NCBI GenBank assembly: GCA_026713505.1
Contig: JAPOOH010000434.1
Location: 1-6,261 of the forward strand
DNA: 6,261 bases
DNA from: Chloroflexota bacterium
GTDB lineage: Bacteria > Chloroflexota > Dehalococcoidia > Lucifugimonadales > Australimonadaceae
Direction of reading: 5' to 3'
Positions 1 to 5,469 of the stretch are shown here, piece by piece. The position numbers and the translations under genes were made by a program. Position 1 is the stretch's first letter; each line of letters opens with the position of its first letter. The notes under the pieces were generated by a model. The model ran no database searches, had not been told where the DNA came from, and was given only the letters and a program-made list of their open reading frames with translations.

Positions 1-873
1 ACTGAGGAGCGCGACGGCCTGCTGCGTCGGGAGCGCGCCGCCGGCGCCGTGCCGCGCGTCGTCTACACCAACACCTCGGCGGAGTACTGGCGCGGCGACG
101 GCTCGCTCACACACATCGATCCCACGGGGCGGCACGACCTCGACGAGGCGCCGGAGTCGCGCACGTACCTCTTCGCGGGCACGCAACACACGATGACAGA
201 CTCGCTCCCCGCGCCGGGCGACCCCAACGTGGACGGCACGGAGCGCCGGTTTCCCGGCAACGCGCTTGACTATCGCCCCCTGCTGCGCGCCGCGCTCGCC
301 AACCTGAGCGCGTGGGCCCGTGGCGACGCCCAGCCTCCGCCGTCCCGCCATCCCCGGCTCGACAGCGGCGACGCCGTAACGCGCGCCGAGGCACTCGCGA
401 GCCTCCGCGTGGTGGACGACGACGCGAAGCCCGACCCGGAGCGGCTGTGGCGGCTGCGAGAGACCGACATGGGGACGCGCGCCAGCGAAGGCGTCGGCGC
501 CTACCCTGTCGCCGAGGGACGCGCCTACCCCAGCTTCGTCTCCGCGCTCGACGCCGACGGAAACGAGGTCGCGGGCATCCGGCTGCCGGACATTGAGGCG
601 CCGGTGGGGACGCACTCCGGCTGGAACCCGCGCCACCCGGACTCGGGTTCGCCGGAGCAGATCATCCCGATGGCGGGGTTCTCCCTGTTATTCAGTCCAG
701 ACGAAGTGCGCCGTCGCTACGCGGACAGGGCGGCGTACGAGGCGCAGGCCCGCGCTGCGGCGGAGCGGCTCGCCGCCAACCGATACCTGCTCGTTGAGGA
801 CGTTGAGGTCGTCGTCGCAGGCGCCCTCTCGCGCTACGACAACGCGCTGGCAGGGGATTCGGGGGCGGAGTAG
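1..873 (+). CDS. Alpha/beta-hydrolase-domain protein (Abhydrolase_10-like), C-terminal part
   Basis: The reading frame is open from base 1, so the GTG at 49 is probably internal: the residues before it (DGLLRRERAAGAVPRVVYTN) read as family sequence running into the motif. About 290 C-terminal residues are present. NTSAEYWRGDGSLTHID (from base 70) and YLFAGTQHT (His codon 187-189) are hallmarks of a large, poorly characterised alpha/beta-hydrolase family. The GTQH histidine is a plausible catalytic-triad His. Further on come PPPSRHP, a DADGNEVAGIRLPDIEAP stretch, the SGWNPR motif (616-633) and a C-terminal RYxxRxxYEAQARAAAERL helix ending in a LLVEDV segment, all in the family's usual order. 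The nucleophile serine and any signal peptide lie outside the window. The substrate is unknown; some members are annotated as esterases or lipases. The gene converges on the tRNA gene and has no evident partner here. Confidence 0.85.
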   Translation, partial: TEERDGLLRRERAAGAVPRVVYTNTSAEYWRGDGSLTHIDPTGRHDLDEAPESRTYLFAGTQHTMTDSLPAPGDPNVDGTERRFPGNALDYRPLLRAALANLSAWARGDAQPPPSRHPRLDSGDAVTRAEALASLRVVDDDAKPDPERLWRLRETDMGTRASEGVGAYPVAEGRAYPSFVSALDADGNEVAGIRLPDIEAPVGTHSGWNPRHPDSGSPEQIIPMAGFSLLFSPDEVRRRYADRAAYEAQARAAAERLAANRYLLVEDVEVVVAGALSRYDNALAGDSGAE

Positions 874-898
874 AGGCCGCGAAGGGTGAGAAGATTTC

Positions 899-975
899 TG
901 GTGCCCCCAGCGGGATTCGAACCCGCGGTCTCCACCTTGAAAGGGTGGCGTCCTAGGCCGCTAGACTATAGGGGC
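899..975 (-). tRNA. tRNA-Glu (anticodon UUC), CCA encoded
   Basis: Read on the minus strand, the acceptor stem GCCCCTA (975-969) pairs with TGGGGGC (909-903), with one G-T wobble. The discriminator A is at 902 and a genomically encoded CCA at 901-899. The anticodon stem CCACC/GGTGG (932-936 and 944-948 on the plus strand) closes the loop CTTTCAA, whose anticodon TTC (complement of 939-941) reads GAA and GAG. The T arm GCGGG-TTCGAAT-CCCGC (926-910) and a D arm with AGTCTAGCGGCCTAGGAC are canonical. The body is 74 nt plus CCA. It lies 38 nt downstream of argC on the same strand and could be co-transcribed with it. No convincing tRNA promoter is visible in that gap. Confidence 0.97.
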
Positions 976-995
976 ACGCGTGTGTACGCAGGCTT

Positions 996-1009
996 GCCTA
1001 AGGATAGGC
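996..1009 (-). other. Small hairpin between argC and tRNA-Glu
   Basis: GCCTA (996-1000) and TAGGC (1005-1009) form a perfect 5-bp stem with a 4-nt loop just after the argC stop codon. No T-run follows on the minus strand, so it is at best a weak terminator or an RNA-processing site between argC and the tRNA. Confidence 0.3.
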
Positions 1010-1013
1010 CCTT

Positions 1014-2048
1014 CTACGGGTAGATGGCCAGTTGCTCCAGGCCCGTCGCCTCCGGCAGTCCGAACATGAGGTTCATGTTCTGTACCGCCTGTCCCGCCGC
1101 TCCCTTCACGAGGTTGTCCAACGCGGAGAAGACGACGAGCTTTCTCGTGTGCCTGTCCACCGTAGGATAGACCAGGCAGTCGTTGTTGCCCCAGGTCTGC
1201 TTCGTCTGGGGCGGCTTGTCCGTCACCTTCACGAACGGCTCATCGCGGTAGTACTCGCGGTAGAGCTCCGTCACCGATGCCGACGCCTCCTCTGCCGAGG
1301 CGAACGCGCCATCGACGAAGTCGGCATAGATCGTGTCGAGGATGCCGCGCGTCATGGGGATGAGGTGGGGCTGGAAGAGCACGCGGGGAGCGTAACCGTC
1401 CTTGATCCGGCGCAACTCCTGCGTAATCTCCGGCAAGTGCCTGTGCCCTCCCACCGAGTAGGCGAAAACGTTCTCGTTCACCTCAGAGAAGTGCGTCGTC
1501 ATGCTCAGACCGCGTCCCGCACCGGAGACGCCGGACTTGCAGTCGACCACGACCTGATCGCTGATGAGGCCCTTTTCGACCACCGGCGCGAGCGCGAGCA
1601 GCGCTGCGGTGGGGTAGCAGCCGGGATTCGCGACCAACTGCGCCGAGGAGATGCCATCCCGGTCCAGCTCAGTGAGGCCGTAGACAGACGTCTCGAGCAG
1701 GTCCGGCGCAGGGTGCTCCGCGCCGTACCAGAGCGCGTACTCTGCGGGGTCGTGCAGGCGGAAGTCGGCGGAGATGTCGACGACCCTCACGCCATCCCGC
1801 GCGAACGGGACGCACGCCTCGGCTGAGGCCACCTGCGGCAGCGCCGAGAACACGATGTCCACGCTGCGCGTGATCTCCGGCTCGATGGTGATGTCCATGC
1901 GCGAGAGGTGCGGCAGCGCGTTGCCCAGCTCTTCGCCAGCCTGGCTGCGCCCCGTGACGCTGACAACCTCCGCTTCCGGATGGCGGTACAGGATGCGCGC
2001 GAGCTCAATGCCCGCGTACCATGTCACGTTGATGATGCCTATCTTCAT
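1014..2048 (-). CDS. argC: N-acetyl-gamma-glutamyl-phosphate reductase
   Basis: ArgC makes N-acetylglutamate semialdehyde by NADPH-dependent reduction of N-acetylglutamyl phosphate, the third step of arginine biosynthesis in the cytoplasm. The 344-residue length is normal. Seen: an N-terminal Rossmann segment (MKIGIINVTWYAGIEL), DISADFRL (91-98), the active-site cysteine C144 in NPGCYPTAALLAL, SGVSGAGRG (172-180), the HRHLPEI histidine motif (202-208), FQPHLIPMTRGI (225-236) and the C-terminal DNLVKGAAGQAVQNMN (311-326). The ATG start sits a few bases after a GAGGG Shine-Dalgarno (minus strand gatGAGGGTGTATG). The nucleotide-binding loop is odd: the usual GASGYTG reads NVTWYAG, with Trp at position 10 where a Gly is expected. 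All other catalytic elements are intact. No other arg gene lies in the window. Confidence 0.96.
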   Translation of the reverse strand: MKIGIINVTWYAGIELARILYRHPEAEVVSVTGRSQAGEELGNALPHLSRMDITIEPEITRSVDIVFSALPQVASAEACVPFARDGVRVVDISADFRLHDPAEYALWYGAEHPAPDLLETSVYGLTELDRDGISSAQLVANPGCYPTAALLALAPVVEKGLISDQVVVDCKSGVSGAGRGLSMTTHFSEVNENVFAYSVGGHRHLPEITQELRRIKDGYAPRVLFQPHLIPMTRGILDTIYADFVDGAFASAEEASASVTELYREYYRDEPFVKVTDKPPQTKQTWGNNDCLVYPTVDRHTRKLVVFSALDNLVKGAAGQAVQNMNLMFGLPEATGLEQLAIYP

Positions 2049-2135
2049 ACACCCTCATCCTGCGTCGTTCCCGTACAGGCCCGCGCTTTAGCGCGCAACC
2101 TCGCAGCCCTTGTATCGTCATTTCCGCCCTTCGCC

Positions 2136-2164
2136 CGTCATTCCCGCGCAGGCGGGAATCCAGG
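2136..2164. repeat. REP-like palindromic repeat (TTCCCGC...GCGGGAA)
   Basis: A perfect 7-bp inverted repeat, TTCCCGC (2141-2147) and GCGGGAA (2152-2158) around a GCAG loop, lies inside the context CGTCA...TCCAGG. This is the well-known dispersed intergenic palindrome of many bacterial genomes; its minus-strand translation gives the tell-tale PWIPACAGMT peptide. A degenerate start of the same unit (CGTCATTTCCGCC) is seen at about 2116. It lies between the end of the LLM gene and the start of argC. It could serve as a hairpin transcription or mRNA-stability element, but no T-tract follows it. Confidence 0.8.
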
Positions 2165-2177
2165 GCGATCGGTCGCG

Positions 2178-2193
2178 CCTCTCATTATAGAGG
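2178..2193 (-). promoter_or_regulatory. Candidate argC promoter -10 (TATAAT) within a small hairpin
   Basis: The minus strand carries a perfect TATAAT (2189-2184), unusual in such GC-rich DNA, about 135 bp upstream of the argC start. The optimally spaced -35 region is poor, and there is no TG extension. The hexamer overlaps a 5-bp hairpin (CCTCT 2178-2182, AGAGG 2189-2193) directly after the stop codon of the LLM gene, so a termination role for the preceding gene is an alternative. If it is a promoter, the argC leader of about 130 nt would contain the REP-like palindrome. Confidence 0.35.
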
Positions 2194-2199
2194 AGAGAG

Positions 2200-3141
2200 C
2201 TATGCCCCCAGCGGCACGAGCTTCTGATGGAACGGCTGGACGATGGCCTCGGCCTGCAGCCGCATCTGCTCCAGCATCTCGTCCGCGCCGCACGCGGGGT
2301 TGAATACGAACTTCGTCGCTCCTGCGTCGATGTACTCGCGCAGCCGCGCCATGATCTGGTCCGGCGTTCCAAGCAGGTTCAGCTGCTCCGGCGGCACGTC
2401 GGAGCGGCGCCGCAGCAGGTAGCGTTCCTTGATGTGGTCCGGCACCGTGCCGCTCTCAACCAAATAGCTGTTGATCTGCAGGCCGAAGTGGTCATGCTCT
2501 ATCTCTCGGTCCGCTTCCGCAGCGTACTCCTGGATGCGCGCGATGCCCGCCGCGACCTCCTCCGGGGTTACCTGCGTCGGCAGCCAGCCGTCGCCCAGTC
2601 TGCCGGTGCGGCGCAGCCCGGCCTCGGCCCTGCTGCCCATCCATATCGGCACATTCTCCTGCTTCGGGCGCACGCCTATCGTTGCGTCCGTCAGCTTGAT
2701 GAACTCGCTCTCGTAGGTAACGCGCTCCTCCGTCCACAGGCGCCTCATGAGCACGATCGCCTCGTCGAGCCGCCTGCCACGGTCACGCTTGCGGACGCCC
2801 ATCGCCTCGTACTCCGCGGGTGACTCCTGGCCGACGCCGACGCCCAGGACGAGGCGGCCGTTGGAGAGCAGATCTATGGTTGCGAGCTCGCGCGCCGCGG
2901 TCACCGGACTGCGCATCGACATCAGCAGCACACCGGTGCCGAACTTCAGCTTCTCGCTGCGGCCGGTGACGATGGCCATGCCCGCGATAGGGTCCATGCG
3001 CCACGCCGGGCCTACGATGCGGTCAGAGAACCAGATCGAGTCCCAGTCCAGCTCCTCGGCGGCGTCGACGTAGCGCAGGAACGTCTCCCGCCCCTCGCGC
3101 GCCATCACCGAGGCCCCGGAAAGTCCGATCTTCACCGACAT
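2200..3141 (-). CDS. LLM-class flavin/F420-dependent oxidoreductase
   Basis: This is a 313-residue luciferase-like monooxygenase superfamily protein, a TIM-barrel enzyme using FMN or coenzyme F420. Seen: an N-terminal barrel strand MSVKIGLSGASV, DSIWFSDRIVGP (34-44), TGRSEKLKFGTGVLL (59-73), the typical ELATIDLLSNGRLVLGVGVG (85-104), MGVRKRDRGRRLDEAIVLMRRLW (114-136), VPIWMGSRAEAGLRRTGRLGDGWLP (164-188), and a C-terminal GTPDQIMARLREYIDAGATKFVF (258-280). The general style resembles F420-dependent members, but the cofactor and substrate cannot be fixed by eye. The frame is open to 3216, but the ATG at 3141 is preferred: GGAGG lies 5 nt before it and the barrel's first strand begins there. An extended -10 sits about 33 bp upstream, so the gene is probably transcribed alone. 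Confidence 0.9.
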   Translation of the reverse strand: MSVKIGLSGASVMAREGRETFLRYVDAAEELDWDSIWFSDRIVGPAWRMDPIAGMAIVTGRSEKLKFGTGVLLMSMRSPVTAARELATIDLLSNGRLVLGVGVGQESPAEYEAMGVRKRDRGRRLDEAIVLMRRLWTEERVTYESEFIKLTDATIGVRPKQENVPIWMGSRAEAGLRRTGRLGDGWLPTQVTPEEVAAGIARIQEYAAEADREIEHDHFGLQINSYLVESGTVPDHIKERYLLRRRSDVPPEQLNLLGTPDQIMARLREYIDAGATKFVFNPACGADEMLEQMRLQAEAIVQPFHQKLVPLGA

Positions 3142-3173
3142 GCCATCCTCCGCCTGTTCATCGCATCGCCCGG

Positions 3174-3182
3174 ATTCTACCA
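3174..3182 (-). promoter_or_regulatory. Extended -10 promoter of the LLM oxidoreductase gene
   Basis: The minus strand reads TGGTAGAAT (3182-3174), a TGn extension plus TAGAAT, which matches TATAAT at five of six positions. Transcription would start near 3167. That gives a leader of about 25 nt carrying the GGAGG ribosome-binding site at about 3147-3151. No clear -35 is seen, as is common with extended -10 promoters. It lies downstream of the terminator at 3224-3258, so the gene need not depend on upstream transcription. Confidence 0.5.
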
Positions 3183-3223
3183 GCAGCGCACTGGCACGGG
3201 CGTGACCGTGTGCCACCTACGTT

Positions 3224-3258
3224 AAACGAAGCGCCCCGGCTCCATCAGGAGCCGAGGC
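3224..3258 (-). terminator. Strong intrinsic terminator of the candidate RNA
   Basis: Minus strand: GCCTCGGCTCC (3258-3248), loop TGAT, GGAGCCGGGGC (3243-3233), an 11-bp stem with one T-G wobble. It is followed by GCTTCGTTT (3232-3224), a T-rich tail. The tail makes it directional for minus-strand transcripts. No coding sequence runs into it for 300 bp upstream, so it must end a non-coding transcript, a read-through from the sprT operon, or an attenuated leader. Confidence 0.75.
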
Positions 3259-3479
3259 ACCCGTCCCATTCCCCGCTACCGCACCGCCTGAGCGGAGCGT
3301 TGCACGGGGAGCACCCTGCCGCGTCTCCCGCAAGGACCCACCACTGAGGTCCCACGGGACACCGCGGGGCGACCGACATCGACCGGTCGGTCCCTAGCGG
3401 TGAGCAGCGGGTGACGCAGCAGTGCTAGGTAATGATGTATGCACTACGGATCACCCCCTTTCTACGGCCTATCGCCGCA
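3224..3479 (-). ncRNA. Candidate structured non-coding RNA of about 255 nt, family not recognised
   Basis: A convincing reading frame is absent from this gene-free stretch, but the minus strand holds an ordered set of stem-loops between a sigma70-like promoter and an intrinsic terminator. In transcript order, by plus-strand arms: CGGC/GCCG (3465-3468, 3474-3477); a two-tier stem TCACCC/GGGTGA (3451-3456, 3409-3414) enclosing GCACT/AGTGC (3441-3445, 3421-3425) with a 15-nt loop; GACCGAC/GTCGGTC (3371-3377, 3386-3392); GGACC/GGTCC stacked on CCCG/CGGG (3327-3358); CCCCG/CGGGG (3271-3275, 3305-3309) enclosing CCGC-CTGA-GCGG; then the terminator. Alternative pairings exist, for example CCCCGC (3271-3276) with GCGGGG further up. 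It could be a stand-alone small RNA or a leader attenuator for the LLM gene. The gene's own promoter favours the former. I could not match it to RNase P RNA, SRP RNA, tmRNA, T-box, cobalamin or 6S signatures. Confidence 0.5.
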
Positions 3480-3480
3480 C

Positions 3481-3548
3481 GCGCCATATTAGAGGGCGAA
3501 TCCCCGCTTGCCAAGCCCATCGTATGCGGTTTTCCAGCGATATGGCGC
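3481..3548. repeat. 9-bp inverted repeat bracketing the promoter
   Basis: GCGCCATAT (3481-3489) and ATATGGCGC (3540-3548) are perfect complements separated by 50 nt. They lie just after the sprT stop and on both sides of the -35/-10 of the candidate RNA promoter. They may be a paired operator, a long-loop hairpin in the 3' end of the sprT operon mRNA, or chance. Confidence 0.4.
3486..3514 (-). promoter_or_regulatory. Sigma70-like promoter upstream of the candidate RNA
   Basis: Minus strand TTGGCA (3514-3509), a 17-nt spacer, then TAATAT (3491-3486). The -35 matches TTGACA at five of six positions, the -10 matches TATAAT at four of six, and the spacing is ideal. The predicted start is near 3479, just before the first hairpin of the candidate RNA. 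The -10 overlaps one arm of a 9-bp inverted repeat (3481-3489, 3540-3548), which could be a regulatory site. Confidence 0.5.
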
Positions 3549-3559
3549 CACAGGCATGC

Positions 3560-4081
3560 TCACCCGTCACCTTTCGTCCATTCCATGACCTCCGCATACG
3601 GTCCTCGTAGCGCCCGTGCCAGCATCCCGCGCCTGGGGCCGCACGCCCTGCAGTACAGCCCGCGCAGCACGCGGAAGCGCACGATGCGCAGGCCGCAGCC
3701 AGGGCACTCCAGCCCGGAGCAGCGACGTCCGTCCAACTTGCGCTCCGGTGCGAGCGACGGGCCGCTGTGAGCAGTCGCGCGCGGGTCCGCTCCCAGTTTC
3801 ACTGCCCACGCCTGCCACCGGGGGCCGTGCGGACGCCGTCCCCTGCCCACCGCGATGTGGGCCAGCTCGTGTCGCAGGGTTGCCTGCGCCTGCTCGTGAT
3901 CGAGCCACGCGGAGAGCCGGATGAGCCGGCGGTCTTGGTACGCCTTCCCAAGCACACGCCGCAGGCGCCGCGACCACTCCAGCATCGGTACAGGCGATAT
4001 GCCGTGCTCCTCGCACAACCCCGAGAGCAGACGCTCTACCGACGCGCGCTCCAGCGGCGAGATGGGACGCGGGTCGCTCAC
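3560..4081 (-). CDS. SprT-like zinc metallopeptidase
   Basis: A 173-residue protein of the SprT/Spartan-like family. The gluzincin motif HELAH (71-75) sits in ATLRHELAHIAVGRGRRPHGPRW; H71 and H75 should bind zinc with E72 as catalytic base, and H85 in HGPRW is the probable third ligand. A C-terminal zinc-ribbon-like part follows: C121, CPGC (126-129) and CRAC (144-147). Eukaryotic Spartan cleaves DNA-protein crosslinks; the job of short bacterial SprT-like proteins is largely unproven. The start is GTG, overlapping the nth stop as GTGA (4078-4081), with no independent Shine-Dalgarno, so translation should be coupled to nth. It is the last gene of the rimI operon. No signal peptide or membrane segment is visible, so it should be cytoplasmic. 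Confidence 0.88.
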   Translation of the reverse strand: MSDPRPISPLERASVERLLSGLCEEHGISPVPMLEWSRRLRRVLGKAYQDRRLIRLSAWLDHEQAQATLRHELAHIAVGRGRRPHGPRWQAWAVKLGADPRATAHSGPSLAPERKLDGRRCSGLECPGCGLRIVRFRVLRGLYCRACGPRRGMLARALRGPYAEVMEWTKGDG

Positions 4082-4848
4082 AGCGGCTTGTGGCTGAGGG
4101 TTGCGGTGGGGACCCTCGGGTCGTCCTCGCGGAGGTGGCGCGGGCGTTCAGGGCATCGTTCGCTCAGCGGGCAGGCGTGGCAGAGCGGCCGCTGCGCCTT
4201 GCAGACGCGGCGTCCGTGCGTGATGAGGTATACGTGCAGGTTCAGTACGCGCTCCGGCGCGATGGCCTGCTCCAGCACGTCGTGCGCCTCGTCCGCCGTC
4301 ACCTTCGGCCCGATGAGCGCGAGCCGCTTCGAGACGCGGTAGATGTGCGTGTCCACCGCCATCGCGGGCTGTCCCATCGAGAACGACAGCACGACGCCTG
4401 CCGTCTTTGGGCCCACGCCCGGCATCGCGCGCAGCCACGCCTTCGCCTCCTCAAGCGGCATGCGCTCCAGGAACGAGATGTCGAACCCGCCGGTGCGTTC
4501 GCGGACGGAGCCGAGCACCTGCTGGATGCGCGGCGCCTTCTGGTTGGCGAGACCTCCGCTGCGGATCGTGTCCGCCAGGTCGGTCTCCGGCGCGTTCAGC
4601 ACGTCCTCCCACGTCTCGTAGCGGTCCGAGAGCGCGGCAAACGCGCGCTCCGCGTTCAGGTCGGACGTGTGCTGCGAAAGGATCGTCCACACGAGCTCAG
4701 ACATGCCGTCGAGCCGCTGGCGGCGGCTCGGGACGCCGTAGTAGTCCTCCAGCAGGTCGTAGGCCTCGTCCGGCGTATACGGGTTCACGCCGCGCACGCT
4801 GCGCGGACGAAGCACCTTGCGGCGCGTCCTGCGCGGCGCGCTCGTCAT
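4078..4848 (-). CDS. nth: Endonuclease III family DNA glycosylase/AP lyase
   Basis: A 256-residue HhH-GPD base-excision repair enzyme that removes oxidised pyrimidines and nicks abasic sites. Seen: LVWTILSQHTSDLNA (52-66, the LLSAQTTD-like region), the helix-hairpin-helix MPGVGPKTAGVVL (142-154) with catalytic lysine K148, catalytic aspartate D166 in AVDTHIYRVSKRL, and a complete [4Fe-4S] ligand set C216-x6-C223-x2-C226-x5-C232. An upstream ATG at 4950 is possible, but the extra 34 residues are low-complexity and lie in the phosphatase frame's territory. ATG 4848 is chosen because it overlaps the preceding stop as ATGA (4845-4848). A basic N-terminal tail (SAPRRTRRKVLRPRSVRG) precedes the fold. 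Some family members act on other lesions, such as U/T mismatches; the residues seen fit bifunctional EndoIII. Confidence 0.93.
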   Translation of the reverse strand: MTSAPRRTRRKVLRPRSVRGVNPYTPDEAYDLLEDYYGVPSRRQRLDGMSELVWTILSQHTSDLNAERAFAALSDRYETWEDVLNAPETDLADTIRSGGLANQKAPRIQQVLGSVRERTGGFDISFLERMPLEEAKAWLRAMPGVGPKTAGVVLSFSMGQPAMAVDTHIYRVSKRLALIGPKVTADEAHDVLEQAIAPERVLNLHVYLITHGRRVCKAQRPLCHACPLSERCPERPRHLREDDPRVPTATLSHKPL

Positions 4849-5459
4849 TCGATGCCCGCAAGGTGCGCCGAGTCGTTGTGGCAGACGGCGCGCACGATGT
4901 CGTCCTCTACCTCCAGCACCGTCAACGACGCGTAAGACGTCTTGATCCACTCCTCGCGATGCGAAGAGTCCGGCAGGCCGTGCGCTATGGAGACTGCCAT
5001 CCGTACAGGGGAATCATGCGTCGCAGCGAAGACGGTGCCCTCCGGGTGCGCTGCCTCCATGTCGCGGATGAAGCGTTCGATGCGCCCCCGAAGCGCCGCG
5101 AGGTTCTCGCCGCCGTCGAACGTTACGGTTTCGGGCTCGGTGCGCCATCGGTGGAAGAGGTCAGGGGCTTCCCGCATCACGTCGGCGACGAGCGCGCCCG
5201 CGTAGCGTCCGTAGTCGAGGTCGCGCAACAGGCGACGGCGCCGGACGCGCAGCCCGAGCGCGTCGGCGAGGGGCTGGGCCGTCTGGCGGGCGCGCCACGC
5301 GGGCGATGCGTAGATGGCGGTGATGGGTTCGGAGGCGAGGCGCCGCGCCAGGGCGGTGACCTGTGCCCTGCCGGTCTCGTCCAGCCCGCCGCCTCCCTGT
5401 ACGCGTCCCTGCACGTTCCATGAGGTGCGGCCGTGACGCGCGAGGATCAGGCGAAGCAT
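4845..5459 (-). CDS. Histidine phosphatase (phosphoglycerate-mutase-like) family protein
   Basis: A 204-residue protein of the branch-1 histidine phosphatase superfamily, which includes PGM-like phosphatases, CobC and acid phosphatases. Seen: the RHG motif LILARHGRTSWN with phospho-acceptor H9, SPAWRARQTA (52-61) with the conserved Arg, LLRDLDYGRYAG (77-88), GGENLAALRGRIERF (116-130) and the second histidine H148 in AATHDSPVRM. The usual acid Glu in LxExxxG appears as Asp (D80), and the typical HGG/HGN is HDS. The frame is open to 5567, but ATG 5459 is preferred: it directly precedes the first strand and has a GAGG Shine-Dalgarno 8 nt upstream that overlaps the rimI stop (gap 10 nt). The substrate is unknown. 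The neighbours give no cobalamin or sugar-pathway context. Confidence 0.88.
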   Translation of the reverse strand: MLRLILARHGRTSWNVQGRVQGGGGLDETGRAQVTALARRLASEPITAIYASPAWRARQTAQPLADALGLRVRRRRLLRDLDYGRYAGALVADVMREAPDLFHRWRTEPETVTFDGGENLAALRGRIERFIRDMEAAHPEGTVFAATHDSPVRMAVSIAHGLPDSSHREEWIKTSYASLTVLEVEDDIVRAVCHNDSAHLAGIE

Positions 5460-5469
5460 AGGCCCCACC

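Noticed and set aside
2136..2164. CRISPR repeat or rho-independent terminator at the REP-like palindrome
   Set aside because: No regularly spaced further copies exist in the window, and no T-tract follows on either strand.
2118..2372. Minus-strand ORF overlapping the LLM gene end, containing PWIPACAGMT
   Set aside because: That peptide is the translation of the dispersed palindromic repeat; the rest is an off-frame reading of the LLM gene.
3142..3216. 25-residue N-terminal extension of the LLM protein from ATG 3216
   Set aside because: The ATG at 3141 has a GGAGG at ideal distance and begins the first barrel strand; the extension spans the predicted promoter.
3224..3479. Identity of the structured RNA as RNase P RNA, SRP RNA, tmRNA, 6S, T-box or cobalamin riboswitch
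   Set aside because: I looked for GAGGAAAGTCC, a GGAAG-type SRP loop, tmRNA ends, AGGGTGGNACCGCG and B12-box patterns on both strands and found none. A faint GGTGGCAC at about 3212-3219 on the minus strand lies after the terminator, so it is not a T-box. Only a covariance-model search can settle this.
3422..3770. Overlapping plus-strand ORFs of 62 and 112 codons in the gap beside sprT
   Set aside because: No family motif and no convincing ribosome-binding site; they run over the candidate RNA promoter and antisense into sprT.
4090..4935. Long plus-strand ORF (281 codons) opposite nth, and similar ones at 1032-1826, 2227-2823 and 4407-5423
   Set aside because: Antisense shadows of real genes in GC-rich DNA: Arg/Ala-rich translations without any recognisable motif, fully opposite genes with intact catalytic motifs.
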